Shown piece by piece: positions 13,344 to 22,258 of a stretch of DNA of 22,730 bases. The stretch is from Spirochaetaceae bacterium. Its GTDB lineage: Bacteria; Spirochaetota; Spirochaetia; Treponematales; Breznakiellaceae. Each line of letters begins with the position of its first letter. Positions within the stretch are counted from its first letter, which is position 1. Location of the stretch: assembly GCA_031267955.1 (NCBI GenBank), contig JAIRYB010000050.1, positions 1 to 22,730 of the forward strand. Reading direction: 5' to 3'. A program made the translations under genes and the position numbers. The notes beneath the pieces are model-generated. The model was not told the origin of the DNA. It ran no database searches and saw only the letters and a program-made list of their open reading frames with translations.

Positions 13344-15785
13344 ATGCGTTACGGATATTTTGACAATGAAAAACGCGAATATGTTATCGATCGTATTGAT
13401 GTACCGGTATCATGGACCAATTATATCGGTGTAAAGGATCTATGCGGGGTGTTTAACCATACTGCCGGGGGTTATCTGTTTTACAAAACGCCGGAGTACC
13501 ACCGTATCACCCGGTTCAGGCCCAACGGCGTACCCATGGACCGGCCGGGGCATTATGTATATATCCGGGATGACGGCGACCGCAATTCCGCCGGCAAAGG
13601 GGAAGACGCGGGCGGCGCTTACTGGTCCCTTTCATGGCAGCCGGCGGGCAAGGGGCCTGGCGAGGCCAGGTACCTCTGCCGGCACGGGCTGTCGTACATA
13701 AAATACCAATGCGAATATTCGGGCATACAGGGGGAGCAGAAACTTTTCATACCAATCGATGATCCGGTAGAACTGTGGGACATAAAACTCAAGAACAATT
13801 CGGGGAGAAGGCGGGAACTTTCCGTTTTCGGCTATCTGGAATTTTCGTATCACCATATAGATATGGACAATAAAAACTTTCAGATGAGTCTCTACTCTTC
13901 AGGTTCTTCCTGCGGGGACGGGATAATAGAGTTCGATCCGTTTTACGAGTCAGGCGGTGAACAGTTTTTTACTTTCGCGGGAACTTATGCGGACGACTAT
14001 GACTGCCTCAGGGATAAATTTATCGGCCCTTATCGCAGCGAAAATAACCCTGTCGCGGTGGAACAGGGATACTGTTCCATGTCGAGCGAGCTTGGGGGGA
14101 ATCACTGCGGGGCTCTGAGGAAAAGCGTTTCGCTGGAAGACGGGGAAGAAGTCCGGCTTGTCTTTGTTCTGGGCGAGGGAGACCGGGCCGCGGGGGAAAA
14201 ATTCCGGGAAAAGTATTCTGATTTTAAAATAATCGACAGCAGTTTCGCCGCGCTTGCCGAATTTTGGGACAGGAAACTCAGGCAGCTCCGCGTCGATACG
14301 CCCAGCGAAGCGATGAACACCATGCTCAATATCTGGAATCTGTACCAGTCCGAGATTAACGTGATGTTTTCCAGGTTCGCGAGTTTTATCGAAGTGGGGG
14401 GGCGTACCGGCCTTGGCTACCGTGACACAGCCCAGGACGCCATGTGCATCCCCCACTCAAACCCGGAAAAGTGCCGCAGCCGGATAACGGAACTGCTGAG
14501 GGGCCTTACCAGCACGGGCTACGGCCTTCATCTTTTCCAGAGCGAGTGGTTTGAGGAACACCGGCCCGCGCCCTTTAAGTCGCCGACGGTAGTACCTGTA
14601 CCGGACAGGAAAAGCTTTGTCCACGGGCTGGAAGACACCTGCGCCGACGACGCGCTCTGGCTGGTGCCGGCTATCACCGAATATATCAAAGAGACCGGCG
14701 ATCTGGCTTTTACGGAAGAGATATACAGTTACGCGGACGGGGGCAGCGGTACTGTTTACGAACACATGACCAAGATACTCGATTTTTCCGCGTCCCAGGT
14801 AGGGGCCCACGGGGTCTGCAAAGGGCTGCGCGCCGACTGGAACGACTGCCTGAACCTGGGCGGCGGGGAAAGCGCCATGGTATCGTTCCTGCACCACTGG
14901 GCGCTGATTCACTTCGCGGGCCTCGCGGAACAACTGGGCAGGAGCGGGGACGCGGAAAAGTACCGCGCCCTGGCGGAAAAAGTGCGCGGCATCTGCGAAA
15001 GGGAACTCTGGGACGGGCGGTGGTACTGCCGGGGGATCACCTCGTCGGGGAGGAAGATTGGAACCGCCGCGAACGAAGAGGGGAAGGTGTTTATGGAGAG
15101 CAACACCTGGGCGGTACTGTCCGGCGCGGCGTCCGGGGAGCGGGGGCTTTCCGCCATGGACGCTGTGGACGAATACCTCTATACCCCCTACGGACTCAAG
15201 CTCTGCTCCCCGGCCTATTCCAGGCCCGATGACGAAATCGGCTTTGTCACCAGGGTTTACAAAGGGCTTAAAGAGAACGCGGCTATCTTCAGCCATCCGA
15301 ACCCCTGGGCCTGGGCGGCCGAGGCGATTCTGGGCAGGGGGGACCGGGCGGTAAAATTTTACAACGCCCTCTGCCCCTGCCTGCAAAACGACAGTATAGA
15401 AGTCCGGGAATCCGAGCCGTACTCTTACTGCCAGTTTATCGTGGGCCCGGATCACAGCGCGTTCGGCCGCGCCCGGCATCCCTTTATGACAGGTTCCGCG
15501 GGCTGGAGCTATTTTGCCGCTACCCGCTATATCCTGGGCATACGCCCCGGCTACGGCAGCCTCTGCATCGATCCCTGTATCCCCAAAAACTGGAAAGGTT
15601 TTAAAGCCGAACGGGTCTGGCGCGGCGCTGTCTACGAGATTGATGTGGAAAACCCCCGGGGTGTAAGCAAGGGGGCGGCGTCCTGCGCGTTAAACGGAAA
15701 ACCCCTTGCCGTTAAAGACGCGCTCGCCCTGATCCCGGCCCAGGGCAGCGGCAGCAGAAACTATGTTAAAGTAGTGATGGGGTAG
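13344..15785 (+). CDS. chbP: GH94 phosphorylase, probable N,N'-diacetylchitobiose phosphorylase
   Basis: The 813-residue protein matches GH94 disaccharide phosphorylases along its length. It has the N-terminal beta domain starting MRYGYFDNEKREYV, a helical linker region, and an (alpha/alpha)6 barrel. The predicted general-acid aspartate is D498 in GLRADWNDCLNLGGGES. Its motifs FASFIEVGGRTGLGYRDTAQD (346-366), ESAMVSFLHHWA (509-520) and IFSHPNPWAWAAEA agree, from memory, with Vibrio chitobiose phosphorylase better than with cellobiose phosphorylase. The family reaction is (GlcNAc)2 + phosphate to GlcNAc-1-phosphate + GlcNAc in the cytoplasm, saving one ATP. There is no signal peptide, so the disaccharide must be imported first, consistent with the divergent ABC operon. 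The ribosome-binding site is aaggaa (13333-13338). Cellobiose or another beta-1,4 disaccharide remains possible. Confidence 0.88.
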   Translation: MRYGYFDNEKREYVIDRIDVPVSWTNYIGVKDLCGVFNHTAGGYLFYKTPEYHRITRFRPNGVPMDRPGHYVYIRDDGDRNSAGKGEDAGGAYWSLSWQPAGKGPGEARYLCRHGLSYIKYQCEYSGIQGEQKLFIPIDDPVELWDIKLKNNSGRRRELSVFGYLEFSYHHIDMDNKNFQMSLYSSGSSCGDGIIEFDPFYESGGEQFFTFAGTYADDYDCLRDKFIGPYRSENNPVAVEQGYCSMSSELGGNHCGALRKSVSLEDGEEVRLVFVLGEGDRAAGEKFREKYSDFKIIDSSFAALAEFWDRKLRQLRVDTPSEAMNTMLNIWNLYQSEINVMFSRFASFIEVGGRTGLGYRDTAQDAMCIPHSNPEKCRSRITELLRGLTSTGYGLHLFQSEWFEEHRPAPFKSPTVVPVPDRKSFVHGLEDTCADDALWLVPAITEYIKETGDLAFTEEIYSYADGGSGTVYEHMTKILDFSASQVGAHGVCKGLRADWNDCLNLGGGESAMVSFLHHWALIHFAGLAEQLGRSGDAEKYRALAEKVRGICERELWDGRWYCRGITSSGRKIGTAANEEGKVFMESNTWAVLSGAASGERGLSAMDAVDEYLYTPYGLKLCSPAYSRPDDEIGFVTRVYKGLKENAAIFSHPNPWAWAAEAILGRGDRAVKFYNALCPCLQNDSIEVRESEPYSYCQFIVGPDHSAFGRARHPFMTGSAGWSYFAATRYILGIRPGYGSLCIDPCIPKNWKGFKAERVWRGAVYEIDVENPRGVSKGAASCALNGKPLAVKDALALIPAQGSGSRNYVKVVMG

Positions 15786-15820
15786 GGGGGGATTAGCCGG
15801 AGCGGGCCTTTGTACCGATA

Positions 15821-16576
15821 CTAACAGGACAGGTTTGCAAGTTCCCGATCCGATTCCGCAAGTTCCCCGGCTATTACTTCCCGTACCCTGTCGCTTAAGG
15901 CCTGGCGCCTGTTCCCGGGGGGGATATCCTTGGTCATTATAGGCTTCCCAAAGGCTATCCATACCGGCGCCGGCTTTACCCTGCCGGTTTTTTCAAAGAC
16001 TTCGTAGCTGCCGGTTATGGCGACAGGGACTATCGGCGCATCCGCGTCGGTTGCCAGTTTAAAGGAACCCGCGTGGAAGGGAAGCAGGCCCTGGCCTTTG
16101 CTGCGGTGGCCTTCGGGGAAAATCAGTATGGAATTTCCGGCCTGTATCCGCCTGGCCCCGGTTTTGATCGCGGCCAGACTCTTGCGGGTATTTTTTCTGT
16201 CTATAAAAAATCCGCCCATAATAAGAATCCAAAAATTAAGAAAGGGAATAAACGCCAGCTCTTTCTTCGCGATAAAACCGACCGTGCGCCCCGCCGTTGC
16301 CAGGATCAGCAAAATATCGAGATAACCGCAGTGATTGCTCACAAAACAGAGGCCCCCTTCCCGGGGAATATTTTCCCTGCCCCGTATTCTGAGATCGCAG
16401 CCCGTTAGACGGATCAGAATCCGCGCGAAGAGATACGCAATCCGGCAGATCAAAAAAGACACGGACTTTCTAAGCCCCAGACAGTTTGCGATAAAGAGCA
16501 GCAGTCCAATCGGAGTAAGGACAGTAACCATCAAACCGAGAATCAGGAATATAAACGCTGTTTTTACGAACTCCAT
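15821..16576 (-). CDS. plsC: 1-acyl-sn-glycerol-3-phosphate acyltransferase (PlsC family)
   Basis: The 251-residue membrane protein has two N-terminal hydrophobic segments (about 5-35 and 40-57). The acyltransferase H82-x4-D87 motif lies in SNHCGYLDIL, GGFFIDRKN at 121-129, the glycerol-phosphate-binding FPEGHRSKG at 153-161, and PIVPVAITGS at 181-190. It adds the second acyl chain to lysophosphatidate, giving phosphatidic acid for phospholipid synthesis. I chose ATG 16576 because an aagg lies 6 bases upstream; an in-frame ATG 11 codons earlier (16609) has no ribosome-binding site. It converges on the phosphorylase gene with 35 bases between. It lies about 100 bases downstream of the HAD gene on the same strand and may be the last gene of a carAB-HAD-plsC transcript. 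Confidence 0.88.
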   Translation of the reverse strand: MEFVKTAFIFLILGLMVTVLTPIGLLLFIANCLGLRKSVSFLICRIAYLFARILIRLTGCDLRIRGRENIPREGGLCFVSNHCGYLDILLILATAGRTVGFIAKKELAFIPFLNFWILIMGGFFIDRKNTRKSLAAIKTGARRIQAGNSILIFPEGHRSKGQGLLPFHAGSFKLATDADAPIVPVAITGSYEVFEKTGRVKPAPVWIAFGKPIMTKDIPPGNRRQALSDRVREVIAGELAESDRELANLSC

Positions 16577-16679
16577 GAGCCGCCTTCTTTTCCCTTGCTT
16601 ATAGTACATATAGTACAGCTCTTGAATGAAATGCCCCGCCCTGAACCTCCCCCATGGGCCGGCAGAATCCCCGCTGCCC

Positions 16680-17306
16680 TCAGGGAAGAATCCCCAGAGT
16701 TTTTAAAATTCCGCGGGCGGTCTTCGCGTTCTCCCACAGATATGCTGTTATGCCCAGGCCGCGCGCCCCTTCGATATTGGCCGGTACATCGTCAAAAAAA
16801 ACAATTTTATCCGGGGCGCAGCCCAGGGCGTCTATAAGTACCTGATAGATTTCCCGCTCGGGTTTAAGGAGGTTGTGCTTGCAGGAAAAAATGCAGGGAT
16901 CGCAGAGATCAAACACCCGGAAAACATCCCGCTCAAGCTCAAGGAAATCGTGGGGCATATTGGAAAGTATCCCGAGTTTGCAACCGGTCCCCCCGATTTC
17001 CCTCATGAGTTCTTCCGTTTCGCTGTTTATAGCGGCCCAGCTGTGAATATCAATCCGGGTGATACGGTCCGCCAGATCGTCAAAATCCCGCGTGTCCGTT
17101 ACCGGGACACCGGCCTCCCTCATTACCTTTTGGTAGTAATCCCTGCCCCTCATGCTGCCCCGGTCGTAATCGTCCCGGTACGCCATGCGTGCCTTTTCAA
17201 AAATTTCCGCAGGTACGCCCGCAAGGCGGGCCATCTCCTCCCCCGCCTCGCCGGCAGGGTCCAGGCTGATCACCCTTCCATAGTCAAACACTACCGCATC
17301 GAACAT
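16680..17306 (-). CDS. HAD-superfamily hydrolase, YihX-like
   Basis: The 208-residue cytoplasmic protein has the four HAD motifs: VFDYGRV (6-12) with nucleophile D8, LSNM (114-117), K148 in LLKPEREIY, and VFFDDVPANIEGA (169-181) with D172/D173. The usual second Asp of motif I is Gly10, as in the E. coli sugar-phosphate phosphatase YihX. Its motif IV stretch (FFDDNADNIEGA) is also very similar. The predicted activity is dephosphorylation of a small phosphorylated metabolite, perhaps a sugar phosphate; the substrate is unknown. An alpha-helical cap lies between motifs I and II (about 15-95). The ATG has only a weak purine-rich site upstream. It follows carB by 66 bases and precedes plsC by about 100. 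Confidence 0.85.
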   Translation of the reverse strand: MFDAVVFDYGRVISLDPAGEAGEEMARLAGVPAEIFEKARMAYRDDYDRGSMRGRDYYQKVMREAGVPVTDTRDFDDLADRITRIDIHSWAAINSETEELMREIGGTGCKLGILSNMPHDFLELERDVFRVFDLCDPCIFSCKHNLLKPEREIYQVLIDALGCAPDKIVFFDDVPANIEGARGLGITAYLWENAKTARGILKTLGILP

Positions 17307-17372
17307 AATCTATATTTTCCCATATATCGGCGTATTTGTAAAGTACGCGCATGAGGGCTGTGCCTGAGGGCT

Positions 17373-20300
17373 CTATCTGTATTCCTCCCAGGATTTGATT
17401 TCCAGGGATTCATCACCGGGGGGGGCAAGCTTCCTCCGCGCGTAGGCCAGGGCGTCAATAAATGAGCGGGCCACCTTGATATTGGTAAACAGGGGTATGT
17501 CGAAATCTATAGCCATGCGGCGGATAAGGTAATCGTTTTTCAGTTCCTTTTCCCGGTTATTTTTGGGGATATTGATGATCATGTCCGCTTCCCGCTTTCT
17601 GATAAACGTGGCGATATTCGGCTCTTTGGATTCAAGCGGCCAGTTGAGGGCCGCTGCGGGAACCTTGTTTGACGCAAGAAAGCGGGCGGTTCCCCGCGAC
17701 GCGTAGAGTTCGTACCCCATTTCCACAAGTTTTCTCGCCGAATCCAGAAAATCCAGTTTTTCCTCGATGGTGCCGGTGGAGAGCAGTATCCGTTTCCGTG
17801 GAATACGGTAGCCTACCGACAGCAGGGCTTTGAGAAATGCGTCGTGGAAGTCGGTGCCGATACATCCCACTTCGCCGGTAGAGGCCATTTCCACGCCGGA
17901 AACCGGATCCGCGCCGTGAAGCCGCGAGTAGGAAAACTGCGCGGCTTTTACGCCCACCCATTCCAGATCGAGGGCGGAAAGCGGCGCTTTCTGTACCGGC
18001 TCGTCCAGCATGGCCCGGACCGCCATTTCGATCATGTTTACCCGGCTTACCTTGGAACAGAAGGGGAAGCTCCGGCTGGAACGCAGGTTGCATTCGATAA
18101 CGCGGACCCTGTTACGCTGGGCCAGAAACTGGATATTGAAAGGCCCGGTAATGTCCAGGGCCCTGGCTATCTCGCTGGAAATTTTGCGTACCTTCCGTAT
18201 GGTTTCGATGTAGAGCCGCTGGGCGGGCAGGACTACTGTCGCGTCCCCCGAATGAACTCCGGCGTTTTCTATATGCTCGGTAATGGCGTGGAACAGAATT
18301 TCCCCGCGTTTGGCTACCGCGTCAATTTCAATCTCCTTTGATGTTTCGATAAATTTGCTTATCACGACCGGGTGTTCGGAGGAAACATCCGAGGCGAGGG
18401 ACAGAAATTTTTCCAGGCTTTCGTCGTCCCAGGCGACGTTCATCGCCGCGCCGGAGAGCACATAGCTGGGCCGTATCAGCACCGGATAGCCGGCCTCCTC
18501 GGCAAAGGCCTTTGCCGAGGGAAGGTCCGTAAGCTCCCGCCACACCGGCTGTTCTATGCCCAGCCTGTCCAAAAGGGCGGAAAATTTGTTCCGGTCTTCG
18601 GCCATGTCGATGGACTGGGGAGTAGTACCGTATATCAGCGCCCCCGCCGTGTAGAGGCTGGTGGCAAGGTTGTTGGGCGTCTGCCCGCCCATGGACAGGA
18701 TCAGGCCGTCGGGCCGTTCCCGCTCGTAGATGTCCAGAATCCGTTCCAGGGACAGTTCTTCAAAGTAGAGCCGGTCGCACATATCGTACTCGGTAGAGAC
18801 CGGTTCGGGATTGCAGTTTACCATGATCGTATAGCGGCCGAGTTTCTGCGCCGTTACCGCGGCGTTTACGCAGCACCAGTCGAACTCGACGCTGCTCCCA
18901 ATCCGGTAGGCGCCCGAGCCGAGAACCATCACCCCCCGTCCCGCGGGGCTGGTGTCGTCCCGCGCGCCGCCCGCCGAAATCCCCGATACGCCGTTCCCGG
19001 TCCCGGCGTAGGTCATGTAGAGGTAGTTGGTCTTTGCCGGGTATTCCGCCGCGAGGGTGTCTATCTGCTTTACCGAAGGCCGGATACGGTAGTTTTCCCG
19101 CAGCCGCCGTACCTCCATTTCCTTCATCCCGATAAACCGGCCGATACGCTCGTCGCTGAAACCGGCGCGTTTCGCCCTGGCAAGCAGCTCGCGGTCAACA
19201 GTAATACTGCCGGCAATGGCCCGCAGGGATTTTTCGGTTTCCAGCACATTTGCTATTTTGTACAAAAACCACTTGTCGATTTTGGTGAGGCGGTAGATCT
19301 TCTCTACGGACCAGCCTTCCCGCAAGGCGCGGTAAATGATAAAGACGCGGCGGTCGGTAGGTTTTACCAGGGCTTCCCGGAGGTCCTTTATTCCCAGGCC
19401 GCAGTACACATCGTCCGCGGCAAGGCCGGGAGCGCCGCTGCCCGTCATGCGCAGGGCTTTTTGCAGGGCTTCCTCAAAACTGCGGCCTATGGACATAACC
19501 TCGCCCACGGACTTCATCTCCGAACCGATACGGAGATCAACATTTTTAAATTTCGCCAGATCCCAGCGGGGTACTTTTACAACGCAGTAATCCAGGGCGG
19601 GTTCAAAACAGGATTTTGTTACGCGGGTAAGGCGGTTCTCGATATCCGCGAGAGAATAGCCCAGCGCGAGCTTTGCCGCCACAAACGCGAGCGGGTAGCC
19701 CGTTGCCTTGGACGCCAGCGCGGAACTGCGGGAAAGCCGGGCGTTTACTTCGATAATACGGTAGTCTTCGGAAAAGGGGTCAAGGGCGTACTGTATGTTG
19801 CATTCGCCCACAATGCCAAGGTGCCGTATAACCTCGATAGAGATTCTGCGCAGCTTGTGGTACTCCCCGTCGGTCAGGGTCTGCGAGGGGGCGACAACGA
19901 TGCTTTCGCCGGTGTGGATTCCGAGCGGATCGAAATTTTCCATGTTGCAAACAGTGATACAGTTATCGTACACATCCCGCACCACTTCGTACTCGATCTC
20001 TTTCCACCCGCCGAGCCATTCTTCCACCAGCACCTGGGGCGTATGCGAGAACGCCCGGTCGCAGCGGCGGCGTATCTCCTTTTCGTTCCGGCAGATTCCG
20101 GAACCCGCGCCGCCCAGCGCGTAAGCCACCCGCACCATTACCGGGTAGCCTATCCCCGCCGCCGCCTTGACAGCGGATTCCGTATCGGTAACGGCGGCGC
20201 TGCGGGGCGTAAGGGCGCCTATCTCGTTGAGCCGGTCAACAAAACGCTGCCTGTCCTCGGTATCCTCAATGGCCCTTACCGGCGTACCCAGAACCTTGAC

Positions 20301-20636
20301 CCCGTATTTGTAGAGTATCCCTTCCCTTTCCAGGGCCACCCCGCAGTTCAGCGCGGTCTGCCCTCCGAACGAAAGCAGCAAGCCGTCGGGCCGCTCCTTT
20401 TCAATTACCTTCCGAACATATTCCGGCAGTACCGGGAGAAAGTAAGTATGATCGGCCATTCCCTCGCTCGTTTGAATCGTGGCGATGTTGGGGTTAATAA
20501 GCACCGTTTCTATTCCTTCTTCCCGCAGCGCCTTAAGCGCCTGGGATCCGGAATAGTCAAACTCCCCGGCCTGCCCTATCTTGAGGCCCCCGGAACCGAG
20601 GACCAGTACTTTGCGAACAGTATCCCTGTTAATCAT
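17373..20636 (-). CDS. carB: Carbamoyl-phosphate synthase large subunit
   Basis: The 1087-residue enzyme (E. coli CarB is 1073) has two homologous ATP-grasp halves. The first starts KVLVLGSGGLKIGQAGEFDYSG (9-30) and carries out the carboxy-phosphate step. The second starts VMVLGSGAYRIGSSVEFDW (569-587) and phosphorylates carbamate. An oligomerisation region lies between them (about 400-545), and an MGS-type allosteric domain is at 945-1087. It makes carbamoyl phosphate from bicarbonate, ATP and ammonia delivered from CarA, for arginine and pyrimidine synthesis. The linker at about 544-567 is Gly/Ser/Ala-rich and looks lengthened compared with the E. coli protein. Its ATG overlaps the carA stop by 4 bases, giving translational coupling. 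A very long reading frame on the opposite strand is a composition artefact. Confidence 0.97.
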   Translation of the reverse strand: MINRDTVRKVLVLGSGGLKIGQAGEFDYSGSQALKALREEGIETVLINPNIATIQTSEGMADHTYFLPVLPEYVRKVIEKERPDGLLLSFGGQTALNCGVALEREGILYKYGVKVLGTPVRAIEDTEDRQRFVDRLNEIGALTPRSAAVTDTESAVKAAAGIGYPVMVRVAYALGGAGSGICRNEKEIRRRCDRAFSHTPQVLVEEWLGGWKEIEYEVVRDVYDNCITVCNMENFDPLGIHTGESIVVAPSQTLTDGEYHKLRRISIEVIRHLGIVGECNIQYALDPFSEDYRIIEVNARLSRSSALASKATGYPLAFVAAKLALGYSLADIENRLTRVTKSCFEPALDYCVVKVPRWDLAKFKNVDLRIGSEMKSVGEVMSIGRSFEEALQKALRMTGSGAPGLAADDVYCGLGIKDLREALVKPTDRRVFIIYRALREGWSVEKIYRLTKIDKWFLYKIANVLETEKSLRAIAGSITVDRELLARAKRAGFSDERIGRFIGMKEMEVRRLRENYRIRPSVKQIDTLAAEYPAKTNYLYMTYAGTGNGVSGISAGGARDDTSPAGRGVMVLGSGAYRIGSSVEFDWCCVNAAVTAQKLGRYTIMVNCNPEPVSTEYDMCDRLYFEELSLERILDIYERERPDGLILSMGGQTPNNLATSLYTAGALIYGTTPQSIDMAEDRNKFSALLDRLGIEQPVWRELTDLPSAKAFAEEAGYPVLIRPSYVLSGAAMNVAWDDESLEKFLSLASDVSSEHPVVISKFIETSKEIEIDAVAKRGEILFHAITEHIENAGVHSGDATVVLPAQRLYIETIRKVRKISSEIARALDITGPFNIQFLAQRNRVRVIECNLRSSRSFPFCSKVSRVNMIEMAVRAMLDEPVQKAPLSALDLEWVGVKAAQFSYSRLHGADPVSGVEMASTGEVGCIGTDFHDAFLKALLSVGYRIPRKRILLSTGTIEEKLDFLDSARKLVEMGYELYASRGTARFLASNKVPAAALNWPLESKEPNIATFIRKREADMIINIPKNNREKELKNDYLIRRMAIDFDIPLFTNIKVARSFIDALAYARRKLAPPGDESLEIKSWEEYR

Positions 20637-21847
20637 GGCTGTTCCTTCCCGCCTTTCTGTTTTCCCACCTCTTCCAGAAACCGGTCAATCAAAAATTCCG
20701 TATCGCGGGGGCCGGGGCAGCCTTCGGGGTGGAACTGTACCGCGCAAAAGGGTCCCCGGGCGGAACGTATGCCCTCTATGGTGCCGTCGTTGCCGTTGAG
20801 GAACCACGGTTCCCAGCCCGCAGGCAGGGTTTCGTTCCGTACCGCGTAGCCGTGGTTCTGGCTTGTAATATAGCAGCGCCGGGTCCCCGCTTCCACGCAG
20901 GGCTGGTTCTGGCCCCGGTGGCCGTACGGCAGTTTGTAGGTATCGCCCCCGGCGGCCAGCGCCATGATCTGGTTTCCCAGGCAGATGCCGAAGATGGGCT
21001 TTCCCGTGAGAAAGGCCTGCCGCGTCATCGCGATGGTCCTTCCGCATGCCTTGGGGTCCCCGGGGCCGTTGGAAAGAAAGAGGCCGTCGTATTCAATGCC
21101 CGACATATCGTGGTCCCAGGGTACGCGTACTATTTCCACGTTTCGCGCGAGAAGGCAGCGGAAGATATTCGCCTTGGCCCCGCAGTCAACCAGCGCTATA
21201 CGGGGCGGCCTTTCCCCGCCGGGCGCGGCGTTATTGCCATCGGCATTACCGCCGGGATAAAACACCTTTACCTCTTTCGGCGACACATCGTCTACCGGGT
21301 GGGGGACAAGGCCCGAGTCAAGGGTTACGTCCCTGGTCCCCTCGACCAGTATCTTCCCCATCATCACCCCCTGCTCCCTCAGGCGCTTGGTAAGGAAACG
21401 GGTATCTACGCCGCAGATACCCGGCACGTTGTTCTTTTCAAGCCAGGCCGAAAGGGACGCGCCCGAGGAAAAATGGCTCGGCTCGTCGCAGGCCTCCGCT
21501 ACAACAAAACCCGACACCTGGACCCGGCCCGACTCAAAATGACAGGGGATGCCCTGCCCGTCAAACCGGGGCTCCAGCGTTTTAGGCTCCAGCGGCACCC
21601 CGTAGTTCCCCACAAGCGGGTAGGTGGACACCAGTATCTGGCCCCGGAAACTCGGGTCCGTGAGCGACTGGGGGTAGCCCGTCATCCCGGTAGTAAAGAC
21701 CACTTCCCCCGCCTGGGAGCGCGCCTTCCCGAAGGACCAGCCCGCGTACTCCGACCCGTCTTCCAGGACAAGTTTCGCGGGCCTGGCCGCCGCCGGCTTC
21801 CTTGCCCGCGCCGCTGTTTTTGCCCCTGCCTTTCCCTGATTCGCCAT
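20633..21847 (-). CDS. carA: Carbamoyl-phosphate synthase small (glutamine amidotransferase) subunit
   Basis: The 404-residue protein has the CPSase small-chain N-terminal domain (LVLEDGSEYAGWSFG at 26-40; TTGMTGYPQSLTDPS at 52-66) and a class I glutaminase domain. The nucleophile is C289 in FGICLGNQ, with H373 and E375 in FHPEG completing the triad. It releases ammonia from glutamine, which tunnels to CarB. Residues 1-25 are an unusual basic Ala/Lys/Arg-rich extension before the domain that normally begins the protein. ATG 21847 is supported by an excellent agaggagg 4 bases upstream, so the extension is probably translated. The first in-frame alternative would lack a site. It is the first gene of the carAB operon; no attenuator or clear promoter could be assigned upstream. 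Confidence 0.97.
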   Translation of the reverse strand: MANQGKAGAKTAARARKPAAARPAKLVLEDGSEYAGWSFGKARSQAGEVVFTTGMTGYPQSLTDPSFRGQILVSTYPLVGNYGVPLEPKTLEPRFDGQGIPCHFESGRVQVSGFVVAEACDEPSHFSSGASLSAWLEKNNVPGICGVDTRFLTKRLREQGVMMGKILVEGTRDVTLDSGLVPHPVDDVSPKEVKVFYPGGNADGNNAAPGGERPPRIALVDCGAKANIFRCLLARNVEIVRVPWDHDMSGIEYDGLFLSNGPGDPKACGRTIAMTRQAFLTGKPIFGICLGNQIMALAAGGDTYKLPYGHRGQNQPCVEAGTRRCYITSQNHGYAVRNETLPAGWEPWFLNGNDGTIEGIRSARGPFCAVQFHPEGCPGPRDTEFLIDRFLEEVGKQKGGKEQP

Positions 21848-21958
21848 GCCGCCTCCTCTTTATAGTAAACAAATTTAACCGCGAAGGCGAAGAAGCCGAA
21901 AAAGGTACATGACGCGCCGGTTTTTCCTTCCCTTTTTGGCCTTATGCGTAAGTATTCA

Positions 21959-22018
21959 GAGGGGGGTCTGTTACCGGACGGTCAGCCGGGGGTAATTGCA
22001 AACCCTGTCCGGCCCCCC
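21959..22018. repeat. Palindrome beginning gaggggggtct
   Basis: ccggac (21974-21979) pairs with gtccgg (22007-22012). Just outside, gggggg (21961-21966) can pair with cccccc (22013-22018), leaving tctgtta bulged on the left. The left edge, gaggggggtct, recurs at the left edge of the palindrome at 22146-22215. This suggests two related elements or the two ends of one. Confidence 0.45.
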
Positions 22019-22037
22019 TGCGCTCCATACCCGCCCC

Positions 22038-22085
22038 CGCCGCTTACGGCGTGTATTCCGCTACCCCCCGCGCATAGGAATATAC
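22038..22085. repeat. Two adjacent stem-loops
   Basis: CGCCG-ctta-CGGCG occupies 22038-22051. Next to it, gtgtattcc (22051-22059) pairs with ggaatatac (22077-22085), including one G-T wobble, around a 17-base C-rich loop. They lie between the two gaggggggtct palindromes. Confidence 0.4.
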
Positions 22086-22145
22086 CGCAATTCCCTTCTT
22101 CCTCTAACTTTTCCGACTTTGCCGTTAAAAATCCTTCATTCGAGG

Positions 22146-22215
22146 GGGGGTCTAATATCCCGCCCCTCTGGGGCGGTTCAATTCCCTGCCAATGATGGCG
22201 GGGTAGCAGACCCCC
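22146..22215. repeat. Long imperfect palindrome, REP or IS200/IS605-end-like
   Basis: gggggtct (22146-22153) pairs with agaccccc (22208-22215), and cccgcc (22159-22164) pairs with ggcggg (22197-22202), across a 5-base internal loop. Two alternative inner hairpins exist: ccgcccc-tct-ggggcgg at 22160-22176, and ccctgcc/ggcgggg at 22184-22190/22197-22203 with one G-T pair. The inner ggcggttcaattcc (22172-22185) matches ggcggattaattcc at 8774-8787 in 12 of 14 positions, linking this to the other hairpin cluster. Confidence 0.5.
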
Positions 22216-22228
22216 AGTATAAAATGAG

Positions 22229-22250
22229 AAAAGTCCGTAGGACTTTTTCT
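22229..22250 (+). terminator. Short hairpin with T-tract
   Basis: aaaagtcc (22229-22236), a gta loop, and ggactttt (22240-22247) form a perfect 8-bp stem followed by a T-rich run to 22250. It has the shape of a weak rho-independent terminator. No plus-strand gene precedes it, so it may instead belong to the palindromic element around it. Confidence 0.35.
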
Positions 22251-22258
22251 TCTCGAAC

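Noticed and set aside
13344..15785. Cellobiose phosphorylase as the main call for the GH94 enzyme
   Set aside because: Several stretches (GGRTGLGYRDTAQD, LGGGESAMVSFLH) fit the chitobiose-type branch better. It is kept as an alternative because specificity was not tested.
18372..20849. 825-codon plus-strand reading frame opposite carB
   Set aside because: carB on the minus strand is unmistakable. The opposite frame is Gly/Arg/Val-rich without motifs and spans the carB-carA junction.
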